Positions 7,859 to 14,518 of a stretch of DNA of 23,413 nucleotides are shown one piece after another. Within the stretch, counting starts at the first letter, position 1. Each line of letters starts with the position of its first letter. Under the pieces are notes generated by a model that was not told the origin of the DNA, searched no databases, and saw only the letters and a program-made list of their open reading frames with translations. Made by a program: the position numbers and the translations under genes. This DNA comes from an uncultured Limnohabitans sp. (GTDB lineage: Bacteria; Pseudomonadota; Gammaproteobacteria; Burkholderiales; Burkholderiaceae_C): contig CALEYZ010000092.1 in the NCBI GenBank assembly GCA_937928195.1, forward strand, positions 1 to 23,413. The letters are read 5' to 3'.

Positions 7859-9730
7859 ATGATCGCCTTCGACTCCCCTCGCCTGATCGCTGACATTGGC
7901 GGCCTGTACGCTCGTTTTGCCATCGAAACCAGTTACGGCGAGTTCGCCCAACAACGCAGTTTGCGTTGCGCCGACTTCCCCAGCTTTGAAGCGGCCATGA
8001 CGGCCTATTTGGGCAGCTTGAAGTCAGGGCCCGTGGCACACGCCGCCGTGGCCATTGCCAACCCTGTCGATGGCGACCAAGTGCGAATGACCAACTACCA
8101 CTGGCAGTTCTCAATTGAAGAGACGCGCGCCAATTTGGGTTTGGAAACGCTGGTGGTGGTCAATGATTTCACTTCTTTGGCCATGGCTTTGCCCCGACTG
8201 TCGTCTGCCGACTTCCGTCAAGTCGGCCCAGGACAAGCCGTCAAGAACAGCGTGATTGGCCTGATCGGCTCTGGTTCAGGCTTGGGCGTATCGGGTCTGA
8301 TCCCTTCAGGCGATGGCTGGACTTCGCTGGGCTCAGAAGGCGGCCACACCAGCTTTGCACCTGCGGACGCGCGCGAATCAGCGGTTTTGCAATTTGCATG
8401 GCAGCAGTTTCAACACGTTTCGTTTGAACGCTTGCTGTCGGGGCCAGGTCTGGAATTGACGTATTTGGCTTTGGCCCAACTGAACCACCAAAACGTCAAG
8501 CCCTTGTCGGCACCCGACATCACACGCTTGGCGCTGGATGACAAAGACCTCCTTTGCACGGAAACGCTGGAAGTGTTCTGCAACATGCTGGGCACCGCGG
8601 CCAGTAATTTGGCTGTGACCTTGGGTGCCACAGGTGGCATTTACATTGGCGGCAGCATCGTGCCACGTTTGGGCGAATTTTTTGATCGTTCGGGTTTTAG
8701 AAAACGCTTTGAAGAAAAAGGCCGCTTCACCAATTACGTGGCCCACATCCCCACGTTTGTGATCACCGCGCCTGAGGCCACGTTCTTGGGCGCCTCGGCC
8801 ATTTTGGACACCCAATTGCGCGCATTGCTGAGCTCGCCCGGCTCCGCCATCTTGACGCAAATCCGGCGCTCCAGAGCAGAGCTGTCCCCCGCTGAGCAAC
8901 GCGTGGCCGATCTGGTCTTGTCCAAGCCGCGCTCAGTGCTCAGTGATCCCATTCACGACATCGCACTGGCGGCGCAGGTGAGTCAACCCACCGTGATACG
9001 TTTTTGCCGCTCTGTGGGCTGCAAAGGCCTGTCTGACTTTAAGCTGAGATTGGCCTCGGGTCTGAGCATGTCGGTTCCCATCACACACTCTCAAGTCACA
9101 CACGACGACTCGATGTTGGAGTTGGGCGCCAAGGTCTTGGGCAATACGGCCAATGCCATTTTGCAGTTGCGCAATGAATTGCAACGTGAGTCAATTGACC
9201 GCGCCATTGAATTGGTGGCGGCCGCCAACCGGGTGGAATTGTTTGCCGTTGGCAACTACGCAGCCGTTGCGCAGGATGCACAGACCAAGTTTTTGCGACT
9301 GGGCTTGCCCTGTGGCGCCCACACCGACCCGCATTTGCAAGACTTGACGGCCGCCACCATCCAACCCGGCACCGTGGCCCTGATCATCAGCAGTGGTGGC
9401 AAACTGCCCGAGTTGATGGCTTTGCAAGAAAAGATTCAACAGCGAGGCGCCACCTTGATTGCCATCACGGCCAACCAATCGCCTTTGGCCAGAAAGGCCG
9501 ACGTGGCCCTGGTGGCAGAGCACAACGAACATGCGGCGACCCACTTGCCCATGGTCAGCCGTGTGTTGCATTTGCTGCTGATTGACATTTTGATTGTGGG
9601 CCTCGAAATGCGGCATTTGTCCGGCGCCACCCAGGGCACCACCCCAGAAGAGTCATCCAACAGTGCCATCACCACACCGGGCATCCGTTTGGCCACCCCT
9701 TTAAAGCCCTACATCTCGCACAGCCAATGA
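7859..9730 (+). CDS. glk: Bifunctional glucokinase-like / RpiR (HexR-type) transcriptional regulator fusion
   Basis: This 623-residue protein has a glucokinase domain (about 1-325), an RpiR winged-helix/HTH domain (about 330-405, DIALAAQVSQPTVIRFCRSVG) and a SIS sugar-phosphate-sensing domain (about 440-585). The same architecture is known in Burkholderia as bifunctional protein Glk. In the kinase half the glucose-binding and catalytic residues are recognisable: N102/D103 in VNDFT, E160 and H163 in EGGH, E190 in SFERLLSGPG. The phosphate-1 loop, normally DxGGTNAR, reads DIGGLYAR (12-19), with both Thr and Asn lost. In the SIS half the motifs read AVGNYAAVA and SSGGKLPE, where HexR has GLGSSAAVA and SHTGRT. 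It may therefore act mainly as a glucose- or sugar-phosphate-responsive regulator with weak or no kinase activity. The ATG at 7859 has only a weak Shine-Dalgarno. Confidence 0.9.
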   Translation: MIAFDSPRLIADIGGLYARFAIETSYGEFAQQRSLRCADFPSFEAAMTAYLGSLKSGPVAHAAVAIANPVDGDQVRMTNYHWQFSIEETRANLGLETLVVVNDFTSLAMALPRLSSADFRQVGPGQAVKNSVIGLIGSGSGLGVSGLIPSGDGWTSLGSEGGHTSFAPADARESAVLQFAWQQFQHVSFERLLSGPGLELTYLALAQLNHQNVKPLSAPDITRLALDDKDLLCTETLEVFCNMLGTAASNLAVTLGATGGIYIGGSIVPRLGEFFDRSGFRKRFEEKGRFTNYVAHIPTFVITAPEATFLGASAILDTQLRALLSSPGSAILTQIRRSRAELSPAEQRVADLVLSKPRSVLSDPIHDIALAAQVSQPTVIRFCRSVGCKGLSDFKLRLASGLSMSVPITHSQVTHDDSMLELGAKVLGNTANAILQLRNELQRESIDRAIELVAAANRVELFAVGNYAAVAQDAQTKFLRLGLPCGAHTDPHLQDLTAATIQPGTVALIISSGGKLPELMALQEKIQQRGATLIAITANQSPLARKADVALVAEHNEHAATHLPMVSRVLHLLLIDILIVGLEMRHLSGATQGTTPEESSNSAITTPGIRLATPLKPYISHSQ

Positions 9731-9767
9731 CAGCGTAGGCCAAACTCAAAACAAGGGATAACCCTTA

Positions 9768-9782
9768 TGTAATTTTTCTACG
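9768..9782 (+). promoter_or_regulatory. Candidate HexR/RpiR-type operator, upstream tonB site
   Basis: The sequence is TGTAATTTTTCTACG. It shares TGTAAT-N4-CTACG with the site upstream of the fusion gene (7790-7804 on the opposite strand). It also overlaps an inverted repeat GTAATT (9769-9774)/AATTAC (9783-9788). Its centre lies 32 bases, about three helical turns, from the centre of the second site at 9800-9814. Confidence 0.45.
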
Positions 9783-9788
9783 AATTAC

Positions 9789-9816
9789 TTGCGTCAAGCT
9801 GTAACTTAATTACAAT
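9789..9816 (+). promoter_or_regulatory. Putative sigma-70 promoter of the tonB operon
   Basis: The hexamers are TTGCGT (9789-9794) and TACAAT (9811-9816) with a 16-base spacer. The -10 fits well (5 of 6), the -35 only partly. The 172-base gap between the fusion gene and tonB, with operators and a leader hairpin, supports a separate transcription start here. Confidence 0.45.
9800..9814 (+). promoter_or_regulatory. Candidate HexR/RpiR-type operator overlapping the tonB promoter
   Basis: TGTAACTTAATTACA is a near-perfect palindrome that matches the HexR consensus TGTAATwwAATTACA at 14 of 15 positions. It overlaps the predicted -10 hexamer (9811-9816), a position suited to repression. The gene immediately upstream encodes an RpiR/HexR-type regulator, which is the obvious candidate ligand. 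Confidence 0.6.
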
Positions 9817-9849
9817 TCCGACCCATCCAGAATCAAACCTGAAGATTTT

Positions 9850-9866
9850 GGGGTGATGGAAACCCC
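9850..9866 (+). other. Leader hairpin in the tonB 5' untranslated region
   Basis: GGGGT (9850-9854) pairs with ACCCC (9862-9866) across a seven-base loop; an alternative pairing TTGGGG/CCCCAA gives a ten-base loop. It sits about 20 bases before the AAGGAG ribosome-binding site and leaves that site free, so it more likely affects mRNA stability than translation. Confidence 0.35.
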
Positions 9867-9902
9867 CAACACCCTACCTACCTGAGAAGGAGTACTTGCT
9901 AC

Positions 9903-10535
9903 ATGATCGATTACGCCAGCCGGCAGAGAACACCCCGCAAACACGTTGTGGGCTTGACGGTTGTGGTGGTGCTACACGGGCTGCTGTTTTGGGCCATCAA
10001 CTCCGGACTTGCGCGCAAGTTCGTGAAGGTGATCAAAGGACCGGTTGAGGCCGTTCTTTTGGAAGAGACCAAACCCGACATTCCGCCACCGCCCCCTCCG
10101 CCTCCGCCCAAGAATTTGCCACCACCACCGCCTGCCTACGTGCCGCCTGTGGACATTCAAGTGGCAGCGCCAACGCCTGTGAACGCCATTGCAGCCGTGT
10201 CCAACACGCCGCAACCAGTGGCACCACCTTCGCCGATGCCAGTGTCATCTGGCCCCGTCTCTACGGCGGCGGTGATCAGCGCCTCCAGCTGCGAAAAGCC
10301 GGAGTACCCCAGCGCTTCCAAGCGTTTGGAAGAAGAAGGCACTGTGACGCTGAAGTTCTTGGTCGGTGCAGATGGCAAGGTGCTTGAATCTGCTGTTGAA
10401 AAGTCTTCGGGCTTTAGACGCTTGGATGAAGCAGCCCGTGCTGGCTTGTCCAAATGCCAATTCAAACCTGGCACGGTGGACGGCAAGCCACAGCAAAGCT
10501 GGGCAAGCATGAAATACACATGGCGCTTGGAATAA
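9903..10535 (+). CDS. tonB: Energy transducer TonB
   Basis: This 210-residue protein links the inner-membrane proton motive force to TonB-dependent outer-membrane receptors. A short cytoplasmic start is followed by one membrane anchor (about residues 14-34, HVVGLTVVVVLHGLLFWAI), then a Pro-rich periplasmic spacer with a run of nine prolines (61-69) and PPPPP (73-77). The TonB C-terminal domain spans about 128-210: CEKPEYPSASKRLEEEGTV, then DGKV, SSGFRRLDEAA and FKPG. Two cysteines (C130, C185) in that domain could form a disulfide. The ATG is preceded by GAGAAGGAG at good spacing. exbB and two exbD genes follow, giving a complete energising unit. No TonB-dependent receptor is in the window; the glucokinase at the operon end and the neighbouring amylase suggest the client receptor takes up a carbohydrate. 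Confidence 0.95.
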   Translation: MIDYASRQRTPRKHVVGLTVVVVLHGLLFWAINSGLARKFVKVIKGPVEAVLLEETKPDIPPPPPPPPPKNLPPPPPAYVPPVDIQVAAPTPVNAIAAVSNTPQPVAPPSPMPVSSGPVSTAAVISASSCEKPEYPSASKRLEEEGTVTLKFLVGADGKVLESAVEKSSGFRRLDEAARAGLSKCQFKPGTVDGKPQQSWASMKYTWRLE

Positions 10536-10555
10536 GCAGTTTTCAAGTCACCCCC

Positions 10556-10575
10556 CAACAAGCAACTTTTTGTTG
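10556..10575 (+). other. Inverted repeat in the tonB-exbB gap
   Basis: CAACAA (10556-10561) and TTGTTG (10570-10575) pair across an eight-base loop in the 84-base gap between tonB and exbB. The stem is AT-rich and weak. It may tune relative expression of tonB and exbB but is not a convincing terminator. Confidence 0.3.
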
Positions 10576-10619
10576 AATCTTTTTAAATTTAATTGAATCC
10601 GTTTCAGAGGAGTCTTTCC

Positions 10620-11486
10620 ATGATCAAACAACTCAAAACCCTCGTTCTCGCTATCGGCCTGGTTGCCGGTTTGAGCTTGGCCAGCACCAGCTTTGCGGCC
10701 AAAACCAAAGAAGCAGCACCTGCACCCGTGGCAGCTGCACCTGCACCCGCCGCACCGGAAGCTGCACCTGCGGCACCCGTGGCCGCTGCTGCACCTGCTG
10801 CTGCAGAAGCCGCACCAGCGCACGCCGCTGAAGAAAACCCCTACGGCTTGTCCGCTTTGTGGAATCAGGGCGACATCGTGGCCAAAGGCACTTTGCTGAT
10901 TTTGGTTCTCATGTCAATGGGTTCTTGGTACGTGATCATCACGAAGTTCTTCGAGCAATCCAAGGCTGCCAAGTTTGCGGCGGCTGCACAAGAGTCTTTC
11001 TGGACAGCCGCTTCTTTGCGCCAAGGCGCAGACGCCTTGTCTGAAGAAAGCCCCTTCCGCTTCATTGCAGAAAAAGGTTTGGAAAGCGCCAACAAGCACA
11101 CAGGCCTGTTGGGCGCTGTTGACTTCAACACATGGACCACACAAAGCATTCAGCGTGCCATTGGCAACGTTCAAAGCCGCATGCAAGACGGTTTGGCCGT
11201 GTTGGCCACTGTGGGCTCTACATCACCTTTCGTTGGTTTGTTCGGTACCGTTTGGGGTATCTACAACGCGCTCGTGAAAATCGGCATGTCCGGTCAAGCG
11301 TCGATCGACAAAGTTGCAGGCCCCGTGGGCGAGTCCTTGATCATGACGGCCATCGGTTTGGCTGTGGCCGTGCCTGCTGTGCTCGGTTACAACTGGTTGG
11401 TACGCCGCAACAAGGCTGTGATGGAAGACGTGAACGCTTTCGGTTCTGACTTGCACTCTGTGTTGCTGGCTTCTAGCAACAAGTAA
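10620..11486 (+). CDS. exbB: TonB-system proton channel subunit ExbB (MotA/TolQ/ExbB family)
   Basis: This is the 288-residue channel subunit that, with ExbD, uses proton flow to energise TonB. The ATG at 10620 is chosen because AGAGGAG lies 8 bases upstream and the product then begins with a clear signal sequence (MIKQLKTLVLAIGLVAG, cleavage near SFA/A). A TTG at 10593 would add nine unlikely residues. After the signal comes an Ala/Pro-rich segment (about 28-72) made of PAPVAAAP-like units. The MotA/TolQ/ExbB domain has TM1 at about 88-108 and two C-terminal helices including VGSTSPFVGLFGTVWGIYNAL and ESLIMTAIGLAVAVPAVLGYN. Compared with the E. coli protein the N-terminus is extended by the signal and linker, as in the long ExbB type of pseudomonads and other betaproteobacteria. 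It is co-transcribed with tonB and exbD. Confidence 0.95.
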   Translation: MIKQLKTLVLAIGLVAGLSLASTSFAAKTKEAAPAPVAAAPAPAAPEAAPAAPVAAAAPAAAEAAPAHAAEENPYGLSALWNQGDIVAKGTLLILVLMSMGSWYVIITKFFEQSKAAKFAAAAQESFWTAASLRQGADALSEESPFRFIAEKGLESANKHTGLLGAVDFNTWTTQSIQRAIGNVQSRMQDGLAVLATVGSTSPFVGLFGTVWGIYNALVKIGMSGQASIDKVAGPVGESLIMTAIGLAVAVPAVLGYNWLVRRNKAVMEDVNAFGSDLHSVLLASSNK

Positions 11487-11533
11487 TTCAAGCTTGCTCA
11501 TCATTCAAACCTCATTTTACTGAGAGGCCAATC

Positions 11534-11947
11534 ATGGCAATGAACGTAGGCTCAGAAGGCGATGACGAGATCATGAGCCAGATCAACACCACGCCCCTGG
11601 TGGACGTGATGTTGGTTTTGCTGATCATCTTCTTGATCACGATTCCGGTGGTGACAACGTCCATCAAGGTGGACTTGCCCAAAGAGAAAAACATCGTGCG
11701 GGAAACCAAACCCGAGAACGTGATCATCTCTGTGGATGTGAAAGGCAAGATTTTCTTGTACGACACCCCCATTAAAAATTCAGACGACCTGCTCCAGCGC
11801 ATGAAGAAGTTCGCGGTCATGAAACCCCAACCTGAAGTTCAGATCCGGGGCGATGGCAAGAGCGACTTTGAGTCCGTTGGCCGAGTGATGTATGCGGTGC
11901 AACGTGCCGGCATCACCAAGGTCGGGTTCATCACTGAACCACAATAA
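11534..11947 (+). CDS. exbD: TonB-system stator subunit ExbD, first copy
   Basis: This 137-residue protein has a short cytoplasmic N-terminus, one transmembrane helix (about 22-42, LVDVMLVLLIIFLITIPVV) and a periplasmic domain. D24, in NTTPLVDVMLVLL, is the conserved membrane aspartate that carries protons (D25 in E. coli). The periplasmic part ends with the family pattern PEVQIRGDGKSDFESVGRVMYAVQRAG. The start has a GAGAG-type ribosome-binding site and lies 47 bases after exbB. The gene is followed after 12 bases by a second exbD of different sequence, so the complex may contain both. I found no defect in it. Confidence 0.95.
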   Translation: MAMNVGSEGDDEIMSQINTTPLVDVMLVLLIIFLITIPVVTTSIKVDLPKEKNIVRETKPENVIISVDVKGKIFLYDTPIKNSDDLLQRMKKFAVMKPQPEVQIRGDGKSDFESVGRVMYAVQRAGITKVGFITEPQ

Positions 11948-11959
11948 AGGAACAAGATC

Positions 11960-12391
11960 ATGGGAATGAACGTCGGTTCAGGCTCTGGCAGCGACGAGCC
12001 AGAAGTCATGATGGAAATCAACACCACGCCACTGATTGACGTGATGTTGGTGCTGCTGATCATGTTGATCATCACGATCCCTGCGCAACTGCACTCTGTG
12101 AATTTGGACATGCCTGTCTCCACACCTCCCACCAAAAAAGTGGAACCGGTGGTGATCAAGATTGACGTGGACGCCAACAGCGTGATCAATTGGAACGGTC
12201 GCCCTGTGGGTGGCCGTGCCGAACTGGAAGCCAAGTTGACGGAGGCTTCTGGCCTTCAGCCACAACCCGAGTTGCACATCCGTTCACACGCCAAAGCCAA
12301 ATACGAGTCTGTGGCACTGGTGATGGCGAGCGCACAACGCTTGGGCTTGAACAAGCTGGGCATTGTGGGCTCTGAGCAGTTTGTGAATTAA
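11960..12391 (+). CDS. exbD: TonB-system stator subunit ExbD, second copy
   Basis: This 143-residue ExbD paralogue is next to the first copy; AAGGAA precedes its ATG. The proton-carrying aspartate is D27 in NTTPLIDVMLVLL, followed by the helix LIMLIITIPAQL. The cytoplasmic head is longer and Gly/Ser/Glu-rich (GSGSGSDEPEV). The periplasmic domain differs from copy one: it lacks the charged KEKNIVRET stretch and has VSTPPTKKVEPVVIKIDVDAN instead. It ends in ELHIRSHAKAKYESVALVMASAQRLG. Tandem exbD pairs downstream of exbB are known in Xanthomonas, where the second copy is needed only for some functions. A glucokinase gene starts 20 bases after the stop, so transcription very likely continues into it. 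Confidence 0.94.
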   Translation: MGMNVGSGSGSDEPEVMMEINTTPLIDVMLVLLIMLIITIPAQLHSVNLDMPVSTPPTKKVEPVVIKIDVDANSVINWNGRPVGGRAELEAKLTEASGLQPQPELHIRSHAKAKYESVALVMASAQRLGLNKLGIVGSEQFVN

Positions 12392-12411
12392 GCCATTTGA
12401 AGATTTGATTT

Positions 12412-13377
12412 GTGACTGATACGTTTCCGCGTTTATTGGGAGATGTGGGCGGCACCAACGCCCGGTTTGGATGGCAAGCCAGCGCGCACACCGGCATAGA
12501 GCATGTTTTGGTCTTGCCGTGTGCTGCACACGAAACGCTGGAAGCCGCCATCCGCACTTACCTCGAATTGAAAAATCTGCCCATGCCCCGTGCGGGTGCC
12601 TTGGGCATTGCCAATCCCATCACGGGCGATGTGATTCGCATGACCAATCACCATTGGTCGTTCTCTATTTCAGAGATGCAACGCAGTTTGGGCTTGGCCC
12701 AGCTGAATGTCATCAACGACTTCACGGCATTGGCACTGGCCCTGCCTTCCATCCCGCCCGAGAACTTGGTTCAAGTGGGCGGTACGGTGGCACACGCTTT
12801 TGCCCCCAAAGCCTTGATTGGCGCAGGCACTGGCTTGGGCGTTTCAGGTTTACTGCCAACCGATACCAACGACCACTGGGTGGCCATTGCAGGTGAAGGC
12901 GGTCATGTAACTTTGGCAGCCCAAAACGACACCGAGTACCGTGTGATTGAGCTCATTCGCCAACGTTATGGCCACGTGTCGGCCGAACGTGTGCTGTCGG
13001 GCCAAGGTTTGGTTGATTTGTATTTGGCCTTGCGCCAACTGAAAAAAGAAGCGCCGGTCGATGTCGCGGGTGCAGCTGAAATCACAGCTTGGGCTTTGCA
13101 AGACAAAGACCCGCTGGCACAGCAAAGCATTGAAATGTTTGCGGGATTTTTAGGGTCCGTGACTGGCGATTTGGCACTCACCCTGGGCGCACGCGGTGGC
13201 GTCTACCTGGGCGGCGGCATTGTGCCGCGCTGGCTGGGCTGGTTTGAAACCTCCAACTTCCGCGAGCGCTTTGAAGCCAAAGGCCGATTCAGCACCTACC
13301 TCAAGGACATTCCTGTGTGGGTGATCAATGCATCAGAATCGCCCGCCTTGTTAGGCGCGGCCCGATCATTGCAGTGA
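12412..13377 (+). CDS. glk: Glucokinase (stand-alone, intact active site)
   Basis: This 321-residue cytoplasmic enzyme phosphorylates glucose with ATP to glucose-6-phosphate. It belongs to the proteobacterial Glk family. The phosphate-1 loop DVGGTNARF (11-19) is canonical; N102/D103 in INDFTA include the catalytic base; the second phosphate loop is GAGTGLGVSGL; E162 and H165 are in GEGGH; E192 is in SAERVLSGQG. The start codon is GTG with only a weak ribosome-binding site (TGAAGA), consistent with a downstream position in the operon. It is a paralogue of the kinase half of the upstream fusion protein and keeps the GGTN motif that the fusion has lost. The gene is the last of the tonB-exbB-exbD-exbD unit and ends before a strong terminator. 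It probably supplies the glucose kinase activity for the amylase/glucosidase pathway. Confidence 0.95.
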   Translation: MTDTFPRLLGDVGGTNARFGWQASAHTGIEHVLVLPCAAHETLEAAIRTYLELKNLPMPRAGALGIANPITGDVIRMTNHHWSFSISEMQRSLGLAQLNVINDFTALALALPSIPPENLVQVGGTVAHAFAPKALIGAGTGLGVSGLLPTDTNDHWVAIAGEGGHVTLAAQNDTEYRVIELIRQRYGHVSAERVLSGQGLVDLYLALRQLKKEAPVDVAGAAEITAWALQDKDPLAQQSIEMFAGFLGSVTGDLALTLGARGGVYLGGGIVPRWLGWFETSNFRERFEAKGRFSTYLKDIPVWVINASESPALLGAARSLQ

Positions 13378-13400
13378 TCAATCACATCAAAGGAAGACAC

Positions 13401-13435
13401 AAAAAAACCGCTCAATTGACTTGAGCGGTTTTTTT
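13401..13435. terminator. Bidirectional rho-independent terminator
   Basis: A perfect 15-base inverted repeat has arms AAAAAAACCGCTCAA (13401-13415) and TTGAGCGGTTTTTTT (13421-13435) around a five-base loop. The core stem is ACCGCTCAA/TTGAGCGGT, with an A-tract before and a T-tract after it. It therefore works in both directions, closing the + strand tonB-glk operon and the - strand Bug gene that converge here. Confidence 0.92.
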
Positions 13436-13453
13436 TCGAAGGTCCTGAAATGA

Positions 13454-14428
13454 TCAGTCTGCGTAGACGCCAGCAGCCTTGATGATGGGGCTCCACTTGG
13501 CAATTTCTGCTGCCACAAACTTCTTGTGCTCAGCAGGCTCTACGCGCTTGTCGGTGACAACCACGGCACCCAAGCCTTCTTGTTTCTTAATGAACTCAGG
13601 ATCTTTCAAAGCTGTTTTCAAAGCGGCATTGAGCTTGGCCAACACGTCAGGCGGTGTGCCTTTGGGTGCATACAGACCGTGCCAAATGGTGACTTCAAAG
13701 CCCTTGAGGCCTGCCTCTTGCATGGTGGGCAGATCTTTGAGGGCCGGCGTGGTGAGGCGTTTGTTGGTGGTCACACCAAAGGCCTTCACTTTTTTGCCTT
13801 CGATTTGGCTGGTGGTGTTGGTGGTCTGGTCGCACATCAAATCAATTTGACCACCCATCAAGTCGGTCATGGCAGGGGCTGTACCTTTGTAGGGCACGGT
13901 GGTCATGTCAACTTGAACCGCGTTTTGATACAACAGGCCACACAAGTGAGAGGCTGAACCGACACCCGCATTGCCCAAATTGATCTTGCCTTTGTTGGCG
14001 GTGACCCAAGCTGCCAACTCTTTGTAGTTGTTGGCGGGCAAGGTGGGCTTGGTGATCAAGGTCATGGGCACATCATTGATCATGCCCAAGTACTCAAAGT
14101 CACTGTCAACTTTGAAAGGGATGTTGCGAACCAGGGTGGGCATGGTGGCCATGCCAATGTGATGCAAAAGCAAAGTGTGGCCATCGGGCGCCGCTTTGGC
14201 AACCTTGTTGGCACCAATGGAGCCACCGGCACCGGCTGCATTGTCGACCAACAGAACGGCACCGCCCAAAGGCGCGCGCATGGCTTCGGCCAAATCACGG
14301 GCCACACGGTCAGTGGGGCCGCCAGCCGCAAAGGGCACCACGAAGGTGATGGGCTTGGTGCCGGGGAAATTTTGGGCTTGGGCGACCAGCGACAAAGCTG
14401 CGGCCGCGATCACGAGGATGCGTTTCAT
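13454..14428 (-). CDS. Tripartite tricarboxylate transporter-type (Bug family) periplasmic binding protein
   Basis: This 324-residue exported solute receptor has a signal peptide MKRILVIAAAALSLVAQAQ (cleavage near AQA). The mature start PITFVVPFAAGGPTDRVAR is the hallmark of Bug proteins, followed by NAAGAGGSIGANKVAKAAPDGHTLL and the typical PYKGTAPAMTDLMGGQIDLM. A strong AAGGAG precedes the ATG. Bug proteins bind organic acids, aromatic acids or related anions and are greatly amplified in Burkholderiales, usually without adjacent TctA/TctB membrane genes, as is the case here. The gene is flanked by 90 bases on the upstream side and by the bidirectional terminator on the other, so it is probably its own transcription unit. 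Its ligand cannot be deduced from the sequence. Confidence 0.92.
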   Translation of the reverse strand: MKRILVIAAAALSLVAQAQNFPGTKPITFVVPFAAGGPTDRVARDLAEAMRAPLGGAVLLVDNAAGAGGSIGANKVAKAAPDGHTLLLHHIGMATMPTLVRNIPFKVDSDFEYLGMINDVPMTLITKPTLPANNYKELAAWVTANKGKINLGNAGVGSASHLCGLLYQNAVQVDMTTVPYKGTAPAMTDLMGGQIDLMCDQTTNTTSQIEGKKVKAFGVTTNKRLTTPALKDLPTMQEAGLKGFEVTIWHGLYAPKGTPPDVLAKLNAALKTALKDPEFIKKQEGLGAVVVTDKRVEPAEHKKFVAAEIAKWSPIIKAAGVYAD

Positions 14429-14518
14429 CTAAAACTCCTTATCTAGAACCTTTAGTTTAGTTGGCACAAGCGTGCACACACCCCCGCGGAAACACTTACA
14501 CCGCTCAGAAAAAGGGCT

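Noticed and set aside
9753..9766. AAGGG-ATAA-CCCTT hairpin after the fusion gene as a terminator
   Set aside because: The five-base stem is too short and the T-rich stretch after it is offset and belongs to the operator; at most a weak pause site.
10080..10145. CCGCCN-rich run in tonB as a DNA repeat or CRISPR-like element
   Set aside because: It encodes the normal poly-Pro spacer of TonB.
10593..10619. TTG start at 10593 for exbB
   Set aside because: A good AGAGGAG lies before the ATG at 10620, and that start gives a clean signal sequence.
14429..14518. Terminator after the PaaK-like gene
   Set aside because: Only short stems such as GCAC-AAGC-GTGC are present and there is no U-tract, so no call is made.
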